In this document: in pieces, positions 45,812-55,275 of the stretch | Layout of the letters: every line of letters begins with the position of its first letter | Position numbering within the stretch: the stretch's first letter is position 1 | Source: Lunatimonas sp. | GTDB taxonomy: Bacteria > Bacteroidota > Bacteroidia > Cytophagales > Cyclobacteriaceae | Reading direction: 5' to 3' | NCBI RefSeq assembly: GCF_020832325.1 | Contig: NZ_JAFIEU010000031.1 | Coordinates: 39,115 to 103,114, forward strand | Length of the DNA: 64,000 nucleotides | The notes under the pieces: generated by a model | The model's input: only the letters and a program-made list of their open reading frames with translations | What the model was told of the DNA's origin: nothing | Databases searched by the model: none | Program-made: the position numbers and the translations under genes

Positions 45812-46102
45812 GCCTAAAAGTAGCGTTTTGCAGTGAATTTCGCAATTCCGAATTAAGACTCAAGGGTGGACGCCTGTACCAAGTTTATGTCCGGATGCGG
45901 ACATTAAATAAGGTTTCATAGTGCGGAAATGCAGCCGAATAGCCTTCTGGTGCCAATGGTGTTACTTGGCATATCGTTTGGATTGGCAGGTCCGAAGTCA
46001 TTTCCACGGTGAGACAGAAAAATAGGTGGTTAGCTAAGTTTTTTTATTTGTGGAAGTAAGGGGCTCGGCCCTTTGGATTGTCAATGATAAAAAAATCAAA
46101 CT

Positions 46103-46630
46103 ATGATAACTTGGACGTTTGTTAAACCCGCTAAAAGGGTGGGAGCTAGGAAGGCGGCTTCGGCGCTTATAGTAGTTTATGTCGGTCTGTTTTGCGCTTG
46201 CTCAGATTTGGAAATGGAAGTAGCGTCAGGAAATCTGGAGCTGATTGATTTGGATGGGGATGTATCGGCAAAAACAACGAGCGGCAACATACGTCTGACA
46301 ACTATACGAGGCATGGTAGATGCTAACACCGTGTCAGGAAACATCCGGATAGCGGGTGCCGACCACTTGGGGGCATTAAAAGCAACCTCAGGCAATATCC
46401 GTATTACCTCATCTGGTTTATCTCCCAATACCAACCTAAAAGCCAGTTCGGGCAACATCAACCTGCATACCACCTCCCAACTTGAGGATTACAATTTCGA
46501 GCTTTCGTCTGGTAGTGGCAAGGTACGGTTGGGCGAGAGGCAAACCTCCGGAACGCTCTTGGTCGACCACGGAGCTTTGCATACCATAAAGGGCAACGTA
46601 ACTTCTGGCAACATCGAAATATTTCGATAG
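46103..46630 (+). CDS. DUF4097-like beta-solenoid protein with SGNI repeats
   Basis: 175 residues. A hydrophobic N-terminal signal (ALIVVYVGLFCAC, possibly a lipoprotein) is followed by six or seven short repeats of the pattern SGNIRI/SGNINL at 17-25 residue spacing (VASGNLELID, TTSGNIRLTT, TVSGNIRIAG, ATSGNIRITS, ASSGNINLHT, VTSGNIEIFR). This is the single-strand beta-helix seen in DUF4097/DUF2807 (adhesin-like) proteins. Role unknown, likely at the envelope. The 291 bp before it contain no other gene. Confidence 0.75.
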   Translation: MITWTFVKPAKRVGARKAASALIVVYVGLFCACSDLEMEVASGNLELIDLDGDVSAKTTSGNIRLTTIRGMVDANTVSGNIRIAGADHLGALKATSGNIRITSSGLSPNTNLKASSGNINLHTTSQLEDYNFELSSGSGKVRLGERQTSGTLLVDHGALHTIKGNVTSGNIEIFR

Positions 46631-46655
46631 GTATCCTGGCCACTTGCCAATGGTA

Positions 46656-47372
46656 TCACGGAGTTTTTTTTGAATCTACTAAAAGGCTTCGGATTTCCGA
46701 AAGCTCCGGGGGGGTTAGATTGCGCCATTTGCCCACTGGCAGGTCGAGTCGGATGTTCATAATACGTATACGTTTCAGCTTGACTACCTCATAGCCCAAG
46801 TAGGCACACATTCTCCGGATCTGTCGATTTAGGCCTTGGGTAAGTACGATATTAAAGGTTTTTTTACCCAACTGGCGCACTTGGCAGGGCGCTGTTACCG
46901 TATTCAGAATGGGTATGCCCCCGCTCATTTGGCGGATAAAGTTGCTATCAATGGGGCGGTTTACCGTTACAATGTATTCCTTTTCATGGTTGTTGCCAGC
47001 CCGGAGGATCTTGTTTACAATATCTCCGTCGCTGGTGAGCAAAATCAGCCCTTCGCTGGGCTTGTCTAGCCTTCCGATGTGGAAAATCCTTCGTGGATGA
47101 CCAATAAAGTCGATGATGTTGTCTTTCTCATTTTCGGTATCGGTGGTGCAGACAATCCCGACGGGTTTGTTCAGAGCCAGGTACACATGTTCCTCATCGG
47201 GCGGGTTCACATGTAGTCCGTCTACTGTCACCTGATCGCCAGCTTGAATCTTGGTTCCCATTTCAGGTACCTGACCATTAATCTGTACCCTTCCTTCTCC
47301 GATCAATCGATCGGCTTCCCGCCGTGAGCAGAAACCTATTTCGCTGAGGTATTTGTTGATCCGTGTGGCCAT
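46656..47372 (-). CDS. rluF: 23S rRNA / tRNA pseudouridine synthase RluF
   Basis: 238 residues. S4 RNA-binding domain (1-60; INKYLSEIGFCSRREADRLI) and an RsuA-type catalytic domain with Asp in IGRLDKPSEGLILLTSDGD. The blocks KEYIVTVNRPID, FIRQMSGGIPILNTVT and LTQGLNRQIRRMCAYLGYEV match RluF, which modifies U2604 of 23S rRNA and tRNA-Tyr. 3 bp downstream of the alpha/beta hydrolase. Confidence 0.92.
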   Translation of the reverse strand: MATRINKYLSEIGFCSRREADRLIGEGRVQINGQVPEMGTKIQAGDQVTVDGLHVNPPDEEHVYLALNKPVGIVCTTDTENEKDNIIDFIGHPRRIFHIGRLDKPSEGLILLTSDGDIVNKILRAGNNHEKEYIVTVNRPIDSNFIRQMSGGIPILNTVTAPCQVRQLGKKTFNIVLTQGLNRQIRRMCAYLGYEVVKLKRIRIMNIRLDLPVGKWRNLTPPELSEIRSLLVDSKKTP

Positions 47373-47375
47373 GCG

Positions 47376-48833
47376 TTAGTTTCTTTCCAGGATCCACTCT
47401 GCCATGTCATGGAGCACAGACTCGTTGAATGTTTCTGTTATGTCGGCATACTCTGATACCGCTCCAGTTTGTGCGGTTTGAAATAGGTGGTTCAGATCAG
47501 GGTAGGTGATTACGGTATGGAGCGGGTTATTGCCTAGGATTTTTTCTAACGCAGTATGATTTTCTAGGGCGTTGACCTGTACGTCTTTGGCTCCAAATCC
47601 TGCCCAAATGGGTACTTGAGCCTGTTGGATGAGTATTCGGGGATCCATACGGATGAAGTGAAAGAACCAAGGATCCAATAATTGTCGGTAGCCAGCCAGT
47701 TGTTCTTTTATCTGTTCCTGGAGCGGTGTACCAGAGAGTCCTGCGTTTTCTCCATGGTGCCGCAGTACCTGTTCCAATGATTTTGCAGCGGCGGTACTAT
47801 CATCAGCCGTGGCGATGGCTTGGTAGAGATTTCTATTGAAGACTTTTTGTGATTGAACCAGTTCTTCAGGAGCACCTGTCGCCCGAATTGCATCCTCCGT
47901 TTGCCTTTCCATAAGGTTTGCAATGGGTACTACCGGGGGAGCAAGGGCAAGGACATAGGCTGGTAGGGTATGTTGCTCTGCGGCAAGTATCCAAGCGATC
48001 AGCCCACCCTCGCTATGTCCGATAAGGCCAATACGTGTGTTGTCCACGAACTCGTAATAGGGCAGTCTTTCCAAAGCTGCCCTTGCGTCCTCCGCAAATC
48101 CTCGACTGGTAGTGCCCTGGAAACTCCCTTCTGATTTTCCTACGCCCCGTTCGTCGTAGCGGAAGACCACGATACCCCTTCGGGTAAGAAAGTCAGCCAT
48201 TACCCAAAAAGGCTTATGTCCAAGCAGCTCTCCGTTTCGGTCTTGAGGTCCCGAGCCATTTACCAATACGACAGCAGGGAAGGGACCACTTCCGGAAGGC
48301 TTGGTAATCGTGCCTTTCAGGGCTGTTTTTTCGGGTCCAGAAAGGAATGTTACCTCCATGGATTCATAGGGAAAGGGAGGTTTGGGTTCTTGCGGTCGAT
48401 CCGAGGTCATGGACTTTACCGATTCCCCGCTGCTCCTTGATAGATTAAGCGGAAGCTTGAATCCTCCCTGCGTAAACTGACCCTGAAAAACCCCCTCTTG
48501 CAACAAGCCCTCAAACGAGACGTTTAATGCATCGATTTCAAGAAGTAGCATCATGCCGTCAAACAAGAGCTTGGACACCTCAATTCCCTGCGCGCCTTGA
48601 CTTGGACTGTCCATTTTTCCCTGCCAGTCTCCGGACTCTCTATTAAAATGAAACAGCAAGGGTAGTTTTTGAAATCCCAAGTCTAAGGTTCCCTCCCAGC
48701 TTCCGCTAATATCCGTTTGTGCTTGGTTTTGTTTGAAACTAGAGAAAAAAAGGATTATGGTAAGAAAAAGACCCACGTAAATCATTTTGCAACCAGGATG
48801 ATGGTATGGGCGGGTAAAATTTGGAAGGCTCAT
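47376..48833 (-). CDS. Secreted alpha/beta hydrolase with N-terminal beta domain
   Basis: 485 residues. Signal segment (MIYVGLFLTIILFFSSFK; the start may be ATG 48785 instead of 48833), a beta-rich domain (about 40-130; ISGSWEGTLDLGFQKLPLLF), then an alpha/beta hydrolase fold with VLVNGSGPQDRNGE (oxyanion), nucleophile Ser in GLIGHSEGGL, Asp in GFGAKDVQV and His in DLNHLFQTA. Same layout as S9/S15-like secreted esterase-peptidases of Bacteroidetes. Substrate unknown. Confidence 0.84.
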   Translation of the reverse strand: MSLPNFTRPYHHPGCKMIYVGLFLTIILFFSSFKQNQAQTDISGSWEGTLDLGFQKLPLLFHFNRESGDWQGKMDSPSQGAQGIEVSKLLFDGMMLLLEIDALNVSFEGLLQEGVFQGQFTQGGFKLPLNLSRSSGESVKSMTSDRPQEPKPPFPYESMEVTFLSGPEKTALKGTITKPSGSGPFPAVVLVNGSGPQDRNGELLGHKPFWVMADFLTRRGIVVFRYDERGVGKSEGSFQGTTSRGFAEDARAALERLPYYEFVDNTRIGLIGHSEGGLIAWILAAEQHTLPAYVLALAPPVVPIANLMERQTEDAIRATGAPEELVQSQKVFNRNLYQAIATADDSTAAAKSLEQVLRHHGENAGLSGTPLQEQIKEQLAGYRQLLDPWFFHFIRMDPRILIQQAQVPIWAGFGAKDVQVNALENHTALEKILGNNPLHTVITYPDLNHLFQTAQTGAVSEYADITETFNESVLHDMAEWILERN

Positions 48834-48902
48834 GAGCGGTTTGGTGTATTTTCTAAGTACAAACGGAAACCTGAAAGTTTAGGGCCATAAAATTACCGGA
48901 TT

Positions 48903-49013
48903 ATGCAAAATATGCTACTTCATGAGATGAAAAAAAATATAAAGAACTACGAGATTCGTTGTCTAAATCAAAAACCAAACTTGGAGAAATATTTATCCGA
49001 TATTATTGTATAG
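48903..49013 (+). CDS. Possible 36-residue small protein
   Basis: ATG at 48903 to TAG at 49011-49013. Starts MQNMLLHEMKKN, basic and helical, ends YLSDIIV. No clear ribosome-binding site. The only support is its position: an intrinsic terminator follows 108 bp downstream on the same strand. It may equally be part of a non-coding RNA. Confidence 0.3.
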   Translation: MQNMLLHEMKKNIKNYEIRCLNQKPNLEKYLSDIIV

Positions 49014-49120
49014 TGCCATATTTTTACTATGTTTAAGCGATTTTAGTCTTCAAAACGAATAATAAAATCAATAATAACGAAATAATAATAGCTGTTAGTC
49101 AGTTATAATAAACCCAGCCT

Positions 49121-49150
49121 AAAGGAATCTTGACAGAGATTCCTTTTTTT
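49121..49150 (+). terminator. Strong orphan intrinsic terminator
   Basis: Ten-bp perfect stem AAAGGAATCT/AGATTCCTTT (49121-49130, 49137-49146), 6-nt loop, T run. No annotated gene lies upstream on this strand for over 1 kb except the small ORF. Confidence 0.8.
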
Positions 49151-49164
49151 GTGCCCTTTTTTTA

Positions 49165-49208
49165 AACCTATTTTTTTCAAAAAAGTATCTTTTTGTAAAA
49201 AATAGGTT
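49165..49208. repeat. Long inverted repeat / cruciform
   Basis: Arms AACCTATTTTTT (49165-49176) and its exact complement (49197-49208). The 20-nt loop has an inner CAAAAAAG..CTTTTTG palindrome. Lies about 205 bp before the DUF6807 start codon. Confidence 0.65.
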
Positions 49209-49413
49209 AGTTTTTAAACCAAATAATGTTCTTAAGCTTCAGGGTTTGGGCAGTCGTATTTCAGCGAAAGCTTGTTTTGGGGAAATGTGCGCTGTGGGAT
49301 TCATTCGCCGTATGTTTTGAAGCCAGGCACATCTAGGGATTTTTTTTCAATCAGGTTTTCTCCCCATGCAATAATTGTTATTTTTGGGCGGCTTATTAAA
49401 TCCCAATCTACCC

Positions 49414-50304
49414 ATGAAAAAACTTCATCTGCTTCTATTCGCTCTTTTTGTCGCTATTTCGCCCTCCTTCTCCCAGCAAAAAGTCAGGGCAGAGAAAATT
49501 GGTGACAGAATAGACATTCATATTGGTAATTTATTCTTTACCAGTTATCATTTTGCCTCCAACGAGAAATATCCTTTTTTCTATCCTGTAAATGGTCCTT
49601 CAGGCGCATCCGTGACCTCCAAGCGCAACGGTACCTATCCCCACCACAGTTCGCTTTTTTTCGGTTGTGACAAAGTCAATGGGGGCAATTATTGGCAGGA
49701 AGGGCTGGATAGGGGGCAAATTGTGACCCTGCGGGCAGAAATTGACCAAAAGACGGATGATCACGTGGTCATTCACAATGAAACTATCTGGACCAGACCG
49801 GGAGCGAATGCGCCCATCAAAGATTTGCGAAAGATCACCATCAGCAGCCCCTCATCTTCAGTATTTCAGATTGACTTTGAGGTAGAAATGGAGATGCTCG
49901 AAGACGTCATCATTGAGAAGACAAACCATTCGCTTTTTAGCGGCCGCATGGACCCTGACTTGGCTGTTACCAACGGAGGAACCCTCCTCAATGCGGAGGG
50001 AGAAAGTGGCGAAAAGGAAACCTTTGGGAAGCCATCCGCGTGGATGGATTTTTATGGTAAGCGAGGCAACGGGATAGAAGGCATGGCGATTATGCAGCAC
50101 CCGTCGAATGCATGGTATCCATCCCCTTGGTTTACCAGAGACTACGGGTTTTTCTCTCCCACGCCGATGTATTGGCCTGAAAATGATAAAGAGACCCGCC
50201 TGTCAAAAGGAGAGGTAATCAAATTGAAATACCGTGTGTTGGTACATAGCGGGGACCATATTCAGGCTGAAATTGCGAAACATTTTGATGCCTACGCAAA
50301 ATAG
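49414..50304 (+). CDS. DUF6807 (PmoA-like) exported protein
   Basis: About 296 residues from the ATG at 49414 (MKKLHLLLFALFV signal peptide ending SFSQ). The body matches DUF6807: FFYPVNGPSGASVTSKRNGT, PHHSSLFFGCDKVNG, and GFFSPTPMYWPEND. These secreted proteins occur widely in Bacteroidetes and Planctomycetes with sugar-processing genes; function is unknown. The name PmoA-family in databases is historical and does not imply methane oxidation. Confidence 0.85.
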   Translation: MKKLHLLLFALFVAISPSFSQQKVRAEKIGDRIDIHIGNLFFTSYHFASNEKYPFFYPVNGPSGASVTSKRNGTYPHHSSLFFGCDKVNGGNYWQEGLDRGQIVTLRAEIDQKTDDHVVIHNETIWTRPGANAPIKDLRKITISSPSSSVFQIDFEVEMEMLEDVIIEKTNHSLFSGRMDPDLAVTNGGTLLNAEGESGEKETFGKPSAWMDFYGKRGNGIEGMAIMQHPSNAWYPSPWFTRDYGFFSPTPMYWPENDKETRLSKGEVIKLKYRVLVHSGDHIQAEIAKHFDAYAK

Positions 50305-50311
50305 CGAGCTC

Positions 50312-50893
50312 TCACAGGTAGTCGGTTAGGTAGAGCAACTGGATTCCAGAGCCTGTTCCTAGCATACTTCCTGTGATGACCTCATTCCACTGGTGCCGGC
50401 CTAAACTCACCCTTGCCCAAGCCAGCAATGGGGTAAGCAACATCAGTCCCAACGCCATTGGACCATTCAATGGGACCATGCCCATCGCTATGTAGGTGCA
50501 TACGGCGAGATGTAAGGAAGACTTTAGCCGAAAGTTGAGCAAAAATGTGATCAGTATCACTTGAATGAGGATAAGGGAGCCAAAGAGGATTTCCTGTGGT
50601 TGATTGCTTAGGAACAAGAAAGCTATCAAAATTGCAGCCAGGACAAAAACAAAGCCAAACATCGAAAAGCGCTGCTCCCGAACGGACACGTCGAAATTCG
50701 AATACACACCCTGCTTCCATTTGAGCCAGTTCCAAACGATTAATGGGACAATGGTTATCGCCAACATGGCGGTGATGGTCCAGAGCGCAGCATCTAATTC
50801 TTGGAGCCTCAGGTTACTGTAAAACACAAAAAACGTCAGGATGACTAGGGGGTGGGCTATACGTGAAAGGAATAGTGCCAGCGGACGGTTCAT
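50312..50893 (-). CDS. PAP2-like integral membrane protein (degenerate phosphatase motifs)
   Basis: 193 residues, about six membrane helices. The C-terminal half resembles PAP2: SLHLAVCTYIAMG stands where PSGH occurs, and WARVSLGRHQWNEVITG where SRxxxxxHxxxD does (Arg and His kept, Asp replaced by Glu). The first motif (KxxxxxxRP) is not clear. Either a divergent lipid phosphatase or a non-catalytic relative. Confidence 0.68.
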   Translation of the reverse strand: MNRPLALFLSRIAHPLVILTFFVFYSNLRLQELDAALWTITAMLAITIVPLIVWNWLKWKQGVYSNFDVSVREQRFSMFGFVFVLAAILIAFLFLSNQPQEILFGSLILIQVILITFLLNFRLKSSLHLAVCTYIAMGMVPLNGPMALGLMLLTPLLAWARVSLGRHQWNEVITGSMLGTGSGIQLLYLTDYL

Positions 50894-50968
50894 AACAGAC
50901 CTGATTTGAAAAATTCTTTTAAATATACAGGCATATACCTATCTTTCAAAAAAACACGGTTTCGATTC

Positions 50969-51718
50969 ATGCGAACTTTGAAGGCACTTTGCGTCATCTG
51001 CTTGCTTCTAGGGCCTGTCATTACGGGCATTGCTCAGCAGTCTATGGATATTTATTTGGCAATCGGCCAATCCAATATGGCAGGACGCGCCGAAATTCCA
51101 GCTAAGCTGACAGGAGAAATGCCCGGAGTTTTCCTGTTTACCGGGGATGATATGACTCCTTGGTTACCTGCCAAAAATCCTCTCAACCTGTATTCTTCCA
51201 TCAGGAAAGAGGAGAGTATGCAGCGGTTGAGTCCGGCCTATTCCTTTGCACGTAGTATGGCAAAGAAGGCTGACACAAAGTTGGGATTGGTAGTAAATGC
51301 CCGGGGTGGGAGTGCAATTGCCGAATGGATGCCGGGTACACCTTTTTATCGTGACCTGATACAAAAGGCTCAGGAGGCATCCACATTTGGCGTTATCAAA
51401 GGTGTGATTTGGCATCAGGGAGAGTCGGATCTAGGCAAGCTCGATACCTATCTGGGTAGTTTAGAAACCTTGATAGCTCACATCCGAGCAGATTTGGGTT
51501 TGCCCGAGCTACCCTTCGTAGCCGGTGAAATAGCCGAAGACCAAGCAGGTAGAGAGACATTTAATCAACTGATCCGAAGGTTACCGGATTTGGTCAGTCA
51601 TACCGCAGTAGCTTCTTCCAAGGGGACGAAAACGTTCGATGAAGTTCATTTTGATACGAAAAGCCAGCTGAAATTGGGCAAGCGATACGCCAAACAAATG
51701 ATAAAATTGAGCCGATGA
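50969..51718 (+). CDS. Sialate O-acetylesterase-type carbohydrate esterase (SASA domain)
   Basis: 249 residues from the ATG at 50969 (MRTLKALCVICLLL signal peptide). SGNH-like esterase with catalytic Ser in AIGQSNMAGRA, the GVIWHQGESD block and the Asp/His pair in TFDEVHFDTKSQ. Removes acetyl groups from sugars (CE6-like) in the periplasm. Overlaps the metallophosphatase start by 4 bp (ATGA), so the two are co-translated. Confidence 0.88.
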   Translation: MRTLKALCVICLLLGPVITGIAQQSMDIYLAIGQSNMAGRAEIPAKLTGEMPGVFLFTGDDMTPWLPAKNPLNLYSSIRKEESMQRLSPAYSFARSMAKKADTKLGLVVNARGGSAIAEWMPGTPFYRDLIQKAQEASTFGVIKGVIWHQGESDLGKLDTYLGSLETLIAHIRADLGLPELPFVAGEIAEDQAGRETFNQLIRRLPDLVSHTAVASSKGTKTFDEVHFDTKSQLKLGKRYAKQMIKLSR

Positions 51719-52620
51719 AATTCCTTTCCATTATTTTCATGCTAGTCAGTATGGTCGTTTTGAGCCCTTCCGCGTATACCCAGCAGGCAGAATCTCCACA
51801 GTTTTCTTTTGGCGTAATTACAGATATTCAGTATGCAGACAAGAATCAAGTGGGGTTACGCAATTACCGAGGATCCCTGATCACCCTAGAAAACACCGTA
51901 ACCGAACTCAACAAGCATGAGTTGTCCTTTACGGTCAACTTGGGCGACCTTATTGACGAAGATTTTGCGAGTTATGACAAACCCATGGCGTTGCTTGAGA
52001 AAAGTCGAGCCAAGCTGTACCATGTGTTTGGTAACCACGATTACAGCATTGCGGACGAACACAAGGAAAAGGTACCGACACTGTTGGGAAATCCCAAGGG
52101 ATACCATGCATTTACGAAGGGTAATATACAATTTGTCGTACTGAACGGGATGGACATCAGTTTGGACGGTCACCGCGAGGGGTCCAAGGGGTATGCCCAT
52201 GCAGAAGCTATTCTGGCAGATATGAATGCCGCCGGTGCCAATAATGCCAAGCCTTGGAACGGGGGCATCGGATCCAAGCAATTCAACTGGTTTAGAAAAG
52301 TGTTGAAATCGGGTGAAAAGAACGGATGGAAGACTGTCGTGTTTTGCCATTATCCTGTTTTGCCGGAAAATGGCTTGCAGCTACTCAATCATAACGAAGT
52401 GCTGCGGCTGATTTCAGACTCTCCCGGAGTGGTTGCCTATTTTTCTGGGCACCACCACGGAGGCAATTATATCTTGGCAGATGGGGTGCACCATTTGACG
52501 TTTTATGGGATGGTGGAGTCCCCTACAGATGCGTTGGGAGCAGTGGTGGATGTATATGCTGATCGCCTTGAGATTAGGGGGATCGGCAAGCAGGAGGACC
52601 GGGTGCTTTCTTTTAGGTAA
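51715..52620 (+). CDS. Exported Mn-dependent metallophosphoesterase (ADP-ribose/CDP-alcohol diphosphatase type)
   Basis: 301 residues. Signal peptide (to about 23, AYTQQ). Calcineurin-like fold with all metal motifs: GVITDIQYADK (D-x-Q variant of DxH), VNLGDLIDE, VFGNHDYS, FCHYPVLPEN, FSGHHHGGN. The DIQYAD form is typical of ADP-ribose/CDP-alcohol diphosphatases. Co-translated with the esterase. Confidence 0.88.
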   Translation: MKFLSIIFMLVSMVVLSPSAYTQQAESPQFSFGVITDIQYADKNQVGLRNYRGSLITLENTVTELNKHELSFTVNLGDLIDEDFASYDKPMALLEKSRAKLYHVFGNHDYSIADEHKEKVPTLLGNPKGYHAFTKGNIQFVVLNGMDISLDGHREGSKGYAHAEAILADMNAAGANNAKPWNGGIGSKQFNWFRKVLKSGEKNGWKTVVFCHYPVLPENGLQLLNHNEVLRLISDSPGVVAYFSGHHHGGNYILADGVHHLTFYGMVESPTDALGAVVDVYADRLEIRGIGKQEDRVLSFR

Positions 52621-52731
52621 AAAAATACAGACGCTAAACCACTGGTAATGCGCCACCTGGTGGAAGCTTTGGCAAAGGGGGCCGCATGGAAACGTATTAA
52701 TATTTATATTAGCGGCTTAATTCCTCAAACT

Positions 52732-53235
52732 ATGTACGCAAGATTAGCCAAGGCATTTTACTTTCTCAGTGTCGTATTCTTTCTGATTGCCTTTTTGTAT
52801 ATGTATTCCGCCTCACCGGAGTTTGTCACGTATGAGCTGTCAGATCGGGGATTGCCCCTGAAGCAAATCAGCAAGGATACCTTCTTTTACCTCACGGTAG
52901 CGCTGTTTTTGGTATCCAACGTCCTGTTGATCCTTCCGGCAAAATTGGTTGAGACCCAATATACCTTGGCGTTGAAGCGGGTTTTCCCGAAAGGGGATCC
53001 ATTTAGGGACCAGGTTTTATCGTGGATTTACTCTTTTACAGCGATTGTAAATATTTCTACCGTGGTATTTGTTTTTTACCTACACAGTATCACCAATCAA
53101 CATGAAATCAAAAGCGAGGAATTTAATGTCTTTTTTTACCTGGTTCCGCTCTTATTTGTCGCTTGGATTGTGGCACTCTTCGTTCTATTGGCCGCCAAGA
53201 TCAAGCAGGTCAGGTCTGGATCCGCATTATCCTAG
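52732..53235 (+). CDS. Hypothetical membrane protein
   Basis: 167 residues from the ATG at 52732; the longer frame from 52648 adds 28 residues that look non-native. Four membrane helices: about 6-25, 51-70, 103-122 and 137-158. Family not recognised. It sits 15 bp before parE on the same strand and may be co-transcribed with it. Confidence 0.7.
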   Translation: MYARLAKAFYFLSVVFFLIAFLYMYSASPEFVTYELSDRGLPLKQISKDTFFYLTVALFLVSNVLLILPAKLVETQYTLALKRVFPKGDPFRDQVLSWIYSFTAIVNISTVVFVFYLHSITNQHEIKSEEFNVFFYLVPLLFVAWIVALFVLLAAKIKQVRSGSALS

Positions 53236-53250
53236 AAAAAACTAACAGCA

Positions 53251-55149
53251 ATGGCAGAAAATGTAAAATATACAGAAGATAGCATCAAATCCCTAGATTG
53301 GCGGGAACATATCCGGCTCCGTCCGGGCATGTACATCGGCAAGTTGGGAGACGGAAGTGCGCAGGACGATGGCATTTATGTTTTGGTCAAAGAGGTGCTG
53401 GATAACAGTATCGACGAACACATGATGGGGTATGGGCGTACGATTGACATAAAAATTTCTGAGCACCTCGTAGAAGTACGGGATTACGGCAGGGGAATTC
53501 CACTGGGGAAGGTCATCGACTGTGTGTCCAAGATCAATACGGGAGGTAAATACGATTCTGGAGCTTTTCAGAAGTCTGTAGGTCTCAATGGTGTGGGTAC
53601 CAAAGCGGTAAACGCTCTGTCGGAGTATTTTAGGGTGCAATCCTTCCGGGAGGGTGAAACCAAGGTTGCTGAATTTGAAAAAGGCATTCTGAAAGAAGAC
53701 CGCCCATTGGAAAAGACGTCCGAGCGAAATGGAACCAAGGTGGTATTTACCCCGGACTCCACTGTGTTCAAAAATTATCATTTCATACCCGAGTATCTCG
53801 AAAACCAGATATGGAACTATGCCTTCCTTAACGCAGGCCTCACCATTCATTACAATGGGAAAAAGTTCTTTTCGGAGCGGGGGCTCTATGACCTGTTGAT
53901 GCGAAAGGTGGATGAGGATCAGATTCGGTACCCCGTGATCCACTTGAAGGGGAGGGATATCGAAATGGCCATCACCCACAGCAATCAATACGGCGAGGAA
54001 TATTATTCATTTGTAAACGGACAGTTTACCACTCAGGGAGGCACTCACTTGGCTGCCTTTCGGGAGGCAATCGTCAAGACGTTGCGGGAATTTTATAAGA
54101 AAGATTACGATGCTTCTGATATCCGACAATCGGTGGTTGCCGCAGTGGCAGTAAGGGTTCAGGAGCCTGTTTTCGAATCCCAAACCAAGACCAAATTAGG
54201 CTCACAAAGCGTGGGTCCGGATGGTCCGACGCTACGGACCTTCGTCAACGATTTTGTGAAAACAGAGCTGGACAACTACCTGCATAAAAATCCCTCGGTG
54301 GCCGATGCACTCCTAAAGCGTATTCTTCAGTCAGAGCGGGAACGCAAGGAAATATCCGGTATTAAAAAACTGGCCAACGAGCGGGCAAAGAAAGCTAATT
54401 TACATAATAAAAAGCTACGGGATTGCAGGGCGCACTACGATGACCTGAAGGCCGACGAAGAACTGCGAAATAACACCATGCTGTTCATTACCGAGGGGGA
54501 TTCAGCCTCCGGTTCTATCACCAAGTCCCGAAATGTACAGACGCAGGCCGTTTTTTCGCTACGAGGTAAGCCGTTAAACTGCTTCGGGATGACCAAAAAG
54601 GTGGTCTATGAAAACGAAGAATTTAACCTCCTTCAGCACGCGTTGAATATAGAGGACGGGATAGAAGGACTTCGGTATCGAAAAATTGTGATTGCGACGG
54701 ATGCGGATGTAGATGGCATGCATATTCGGCTTTTGATCATGACGTATTTCTTGCAGTTTTTTCCCGACTTGGTCCGAAACGGCCACCTATTCATCCTGGA
54801 TACACCGCTTTTTCGGGTCAGAAATAAAAAAGAGACAATCTATTGCTACACCGATGAAGAACGGCAGAGGGCCATCCACAAGTTGGGAAAAAGCGCAGAG
54901 ATCACCCGTTTCAAAGGACTTGGTGAAATATCGCCGGAAGAGTTCGGTACCTTTATAGGGGAAGAGATTAGGCTAGATCCTATTATTCTCAATAAGGAGA
55001 CCAAGATCAGTGAATTGCTTAGTTTTTACATGGGCAAAAACACCCCCAATCGGCAGACTTTCATCATAGACAACTTGAGAGTAGAAAAAGATCTGGCCTT
55101 GGATGACCCGAGGAAGGTGCAGGGAGAAGAGGACAGCGAAGCGGCCTAG
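53251..55149 (+). CDS. parE: DNA topoisomerase IV subunit B (ParE)
   Basis: 632 residues, ATP-dependent subunit of type IIA topoisomerase. GHKL ATPase (1-230: [35 protein letters not shown]), transducer, then TOPRIM with [12 protein letters not shown] and [13 protein letters not shown]. The compact length and lack of a GyrB-type insertion fit the Bacteroidetes ParE group, and the next gene is the ParC-type subunit. Decatenates daughter chromosomes. Confidence 0.93.
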   Translation: MAENVKYTEDSIKSLDWREHIRLRPGMYIGKLGDGSAQDDGIYVLVKEVLDNSIDEHMMGYGRTIDIKISEHLVEVRDYGRGIPLGKVIDCVSKINTGGKYDSGAFQKSVGLNGVGTKAVNALSEYFRVQSFREGETKVAEFEKGILKEDRPLEKTSERNGTKVVFTPDSTVFKNYHFIPEYLENQIWNYAFLNAGLTIHYNGKKFFSERGLYDLLMRKVDEDQIRYPVIHLKGRDIEMAITHSNQYGEEYYSFVNGQFTTQGGTHLAAFREAIVKTLREFYKKDYDASDIRQSVVAAVAVRVQEPVFESQTKTKLGSQSVGPDGPTLRTFVNDFVKTELDNYLHKNPSVADALLKRILQSERERKEISGIKKLANERAKKANLHNKKLRDCRAHYDDLKADEELRNNTMLFITEGDSASGSITKSRNVQTQAVFSLRGKPLNCFGMTKKVVYENEEFNLLQHALNIEDGIEGLRYRKIVIATDADVDGMHIRLLIMTYFLQFFPDLVRNGHLFILDTPLFRVRNKKETIYCYTDEERQRAIHKLGKSAEITRFKGLGEISPEEFGTFIGEEIRLDPIILNKETKISELLSFYMGKNTPNRQTFIIDNLRVEKDLALDDPRKVQGEEDSEAA

Positions 55150-55275
55150 ACCTTTCAACGACGAAGTTGGGTGGGGAAGATACACAATCCCGAAGGCAAT
55201 TTATTGATAATGCATAGGACTTAGGTACGTTTGGTCTGGCTGACCTACGTCTTACATCAAAACTGGAAAATATAC

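Larger units (their letters stand above)
48834..49413. other. 580-bp AT-rich gap with a small ORF, orphan terminator and cruciform
   Basis: Between a minus-strand hydrolase and the plus-strand DUF6807 gene. No long gene, but it holds a 36-codon ORF (48903-49013), a strong intrinsic terminator (49121-49150) with no other upstream gene on the same strand, and a long inverted repeat (49165-49208). Possible small RNA or microprotein unit. Confidence 0.6.
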
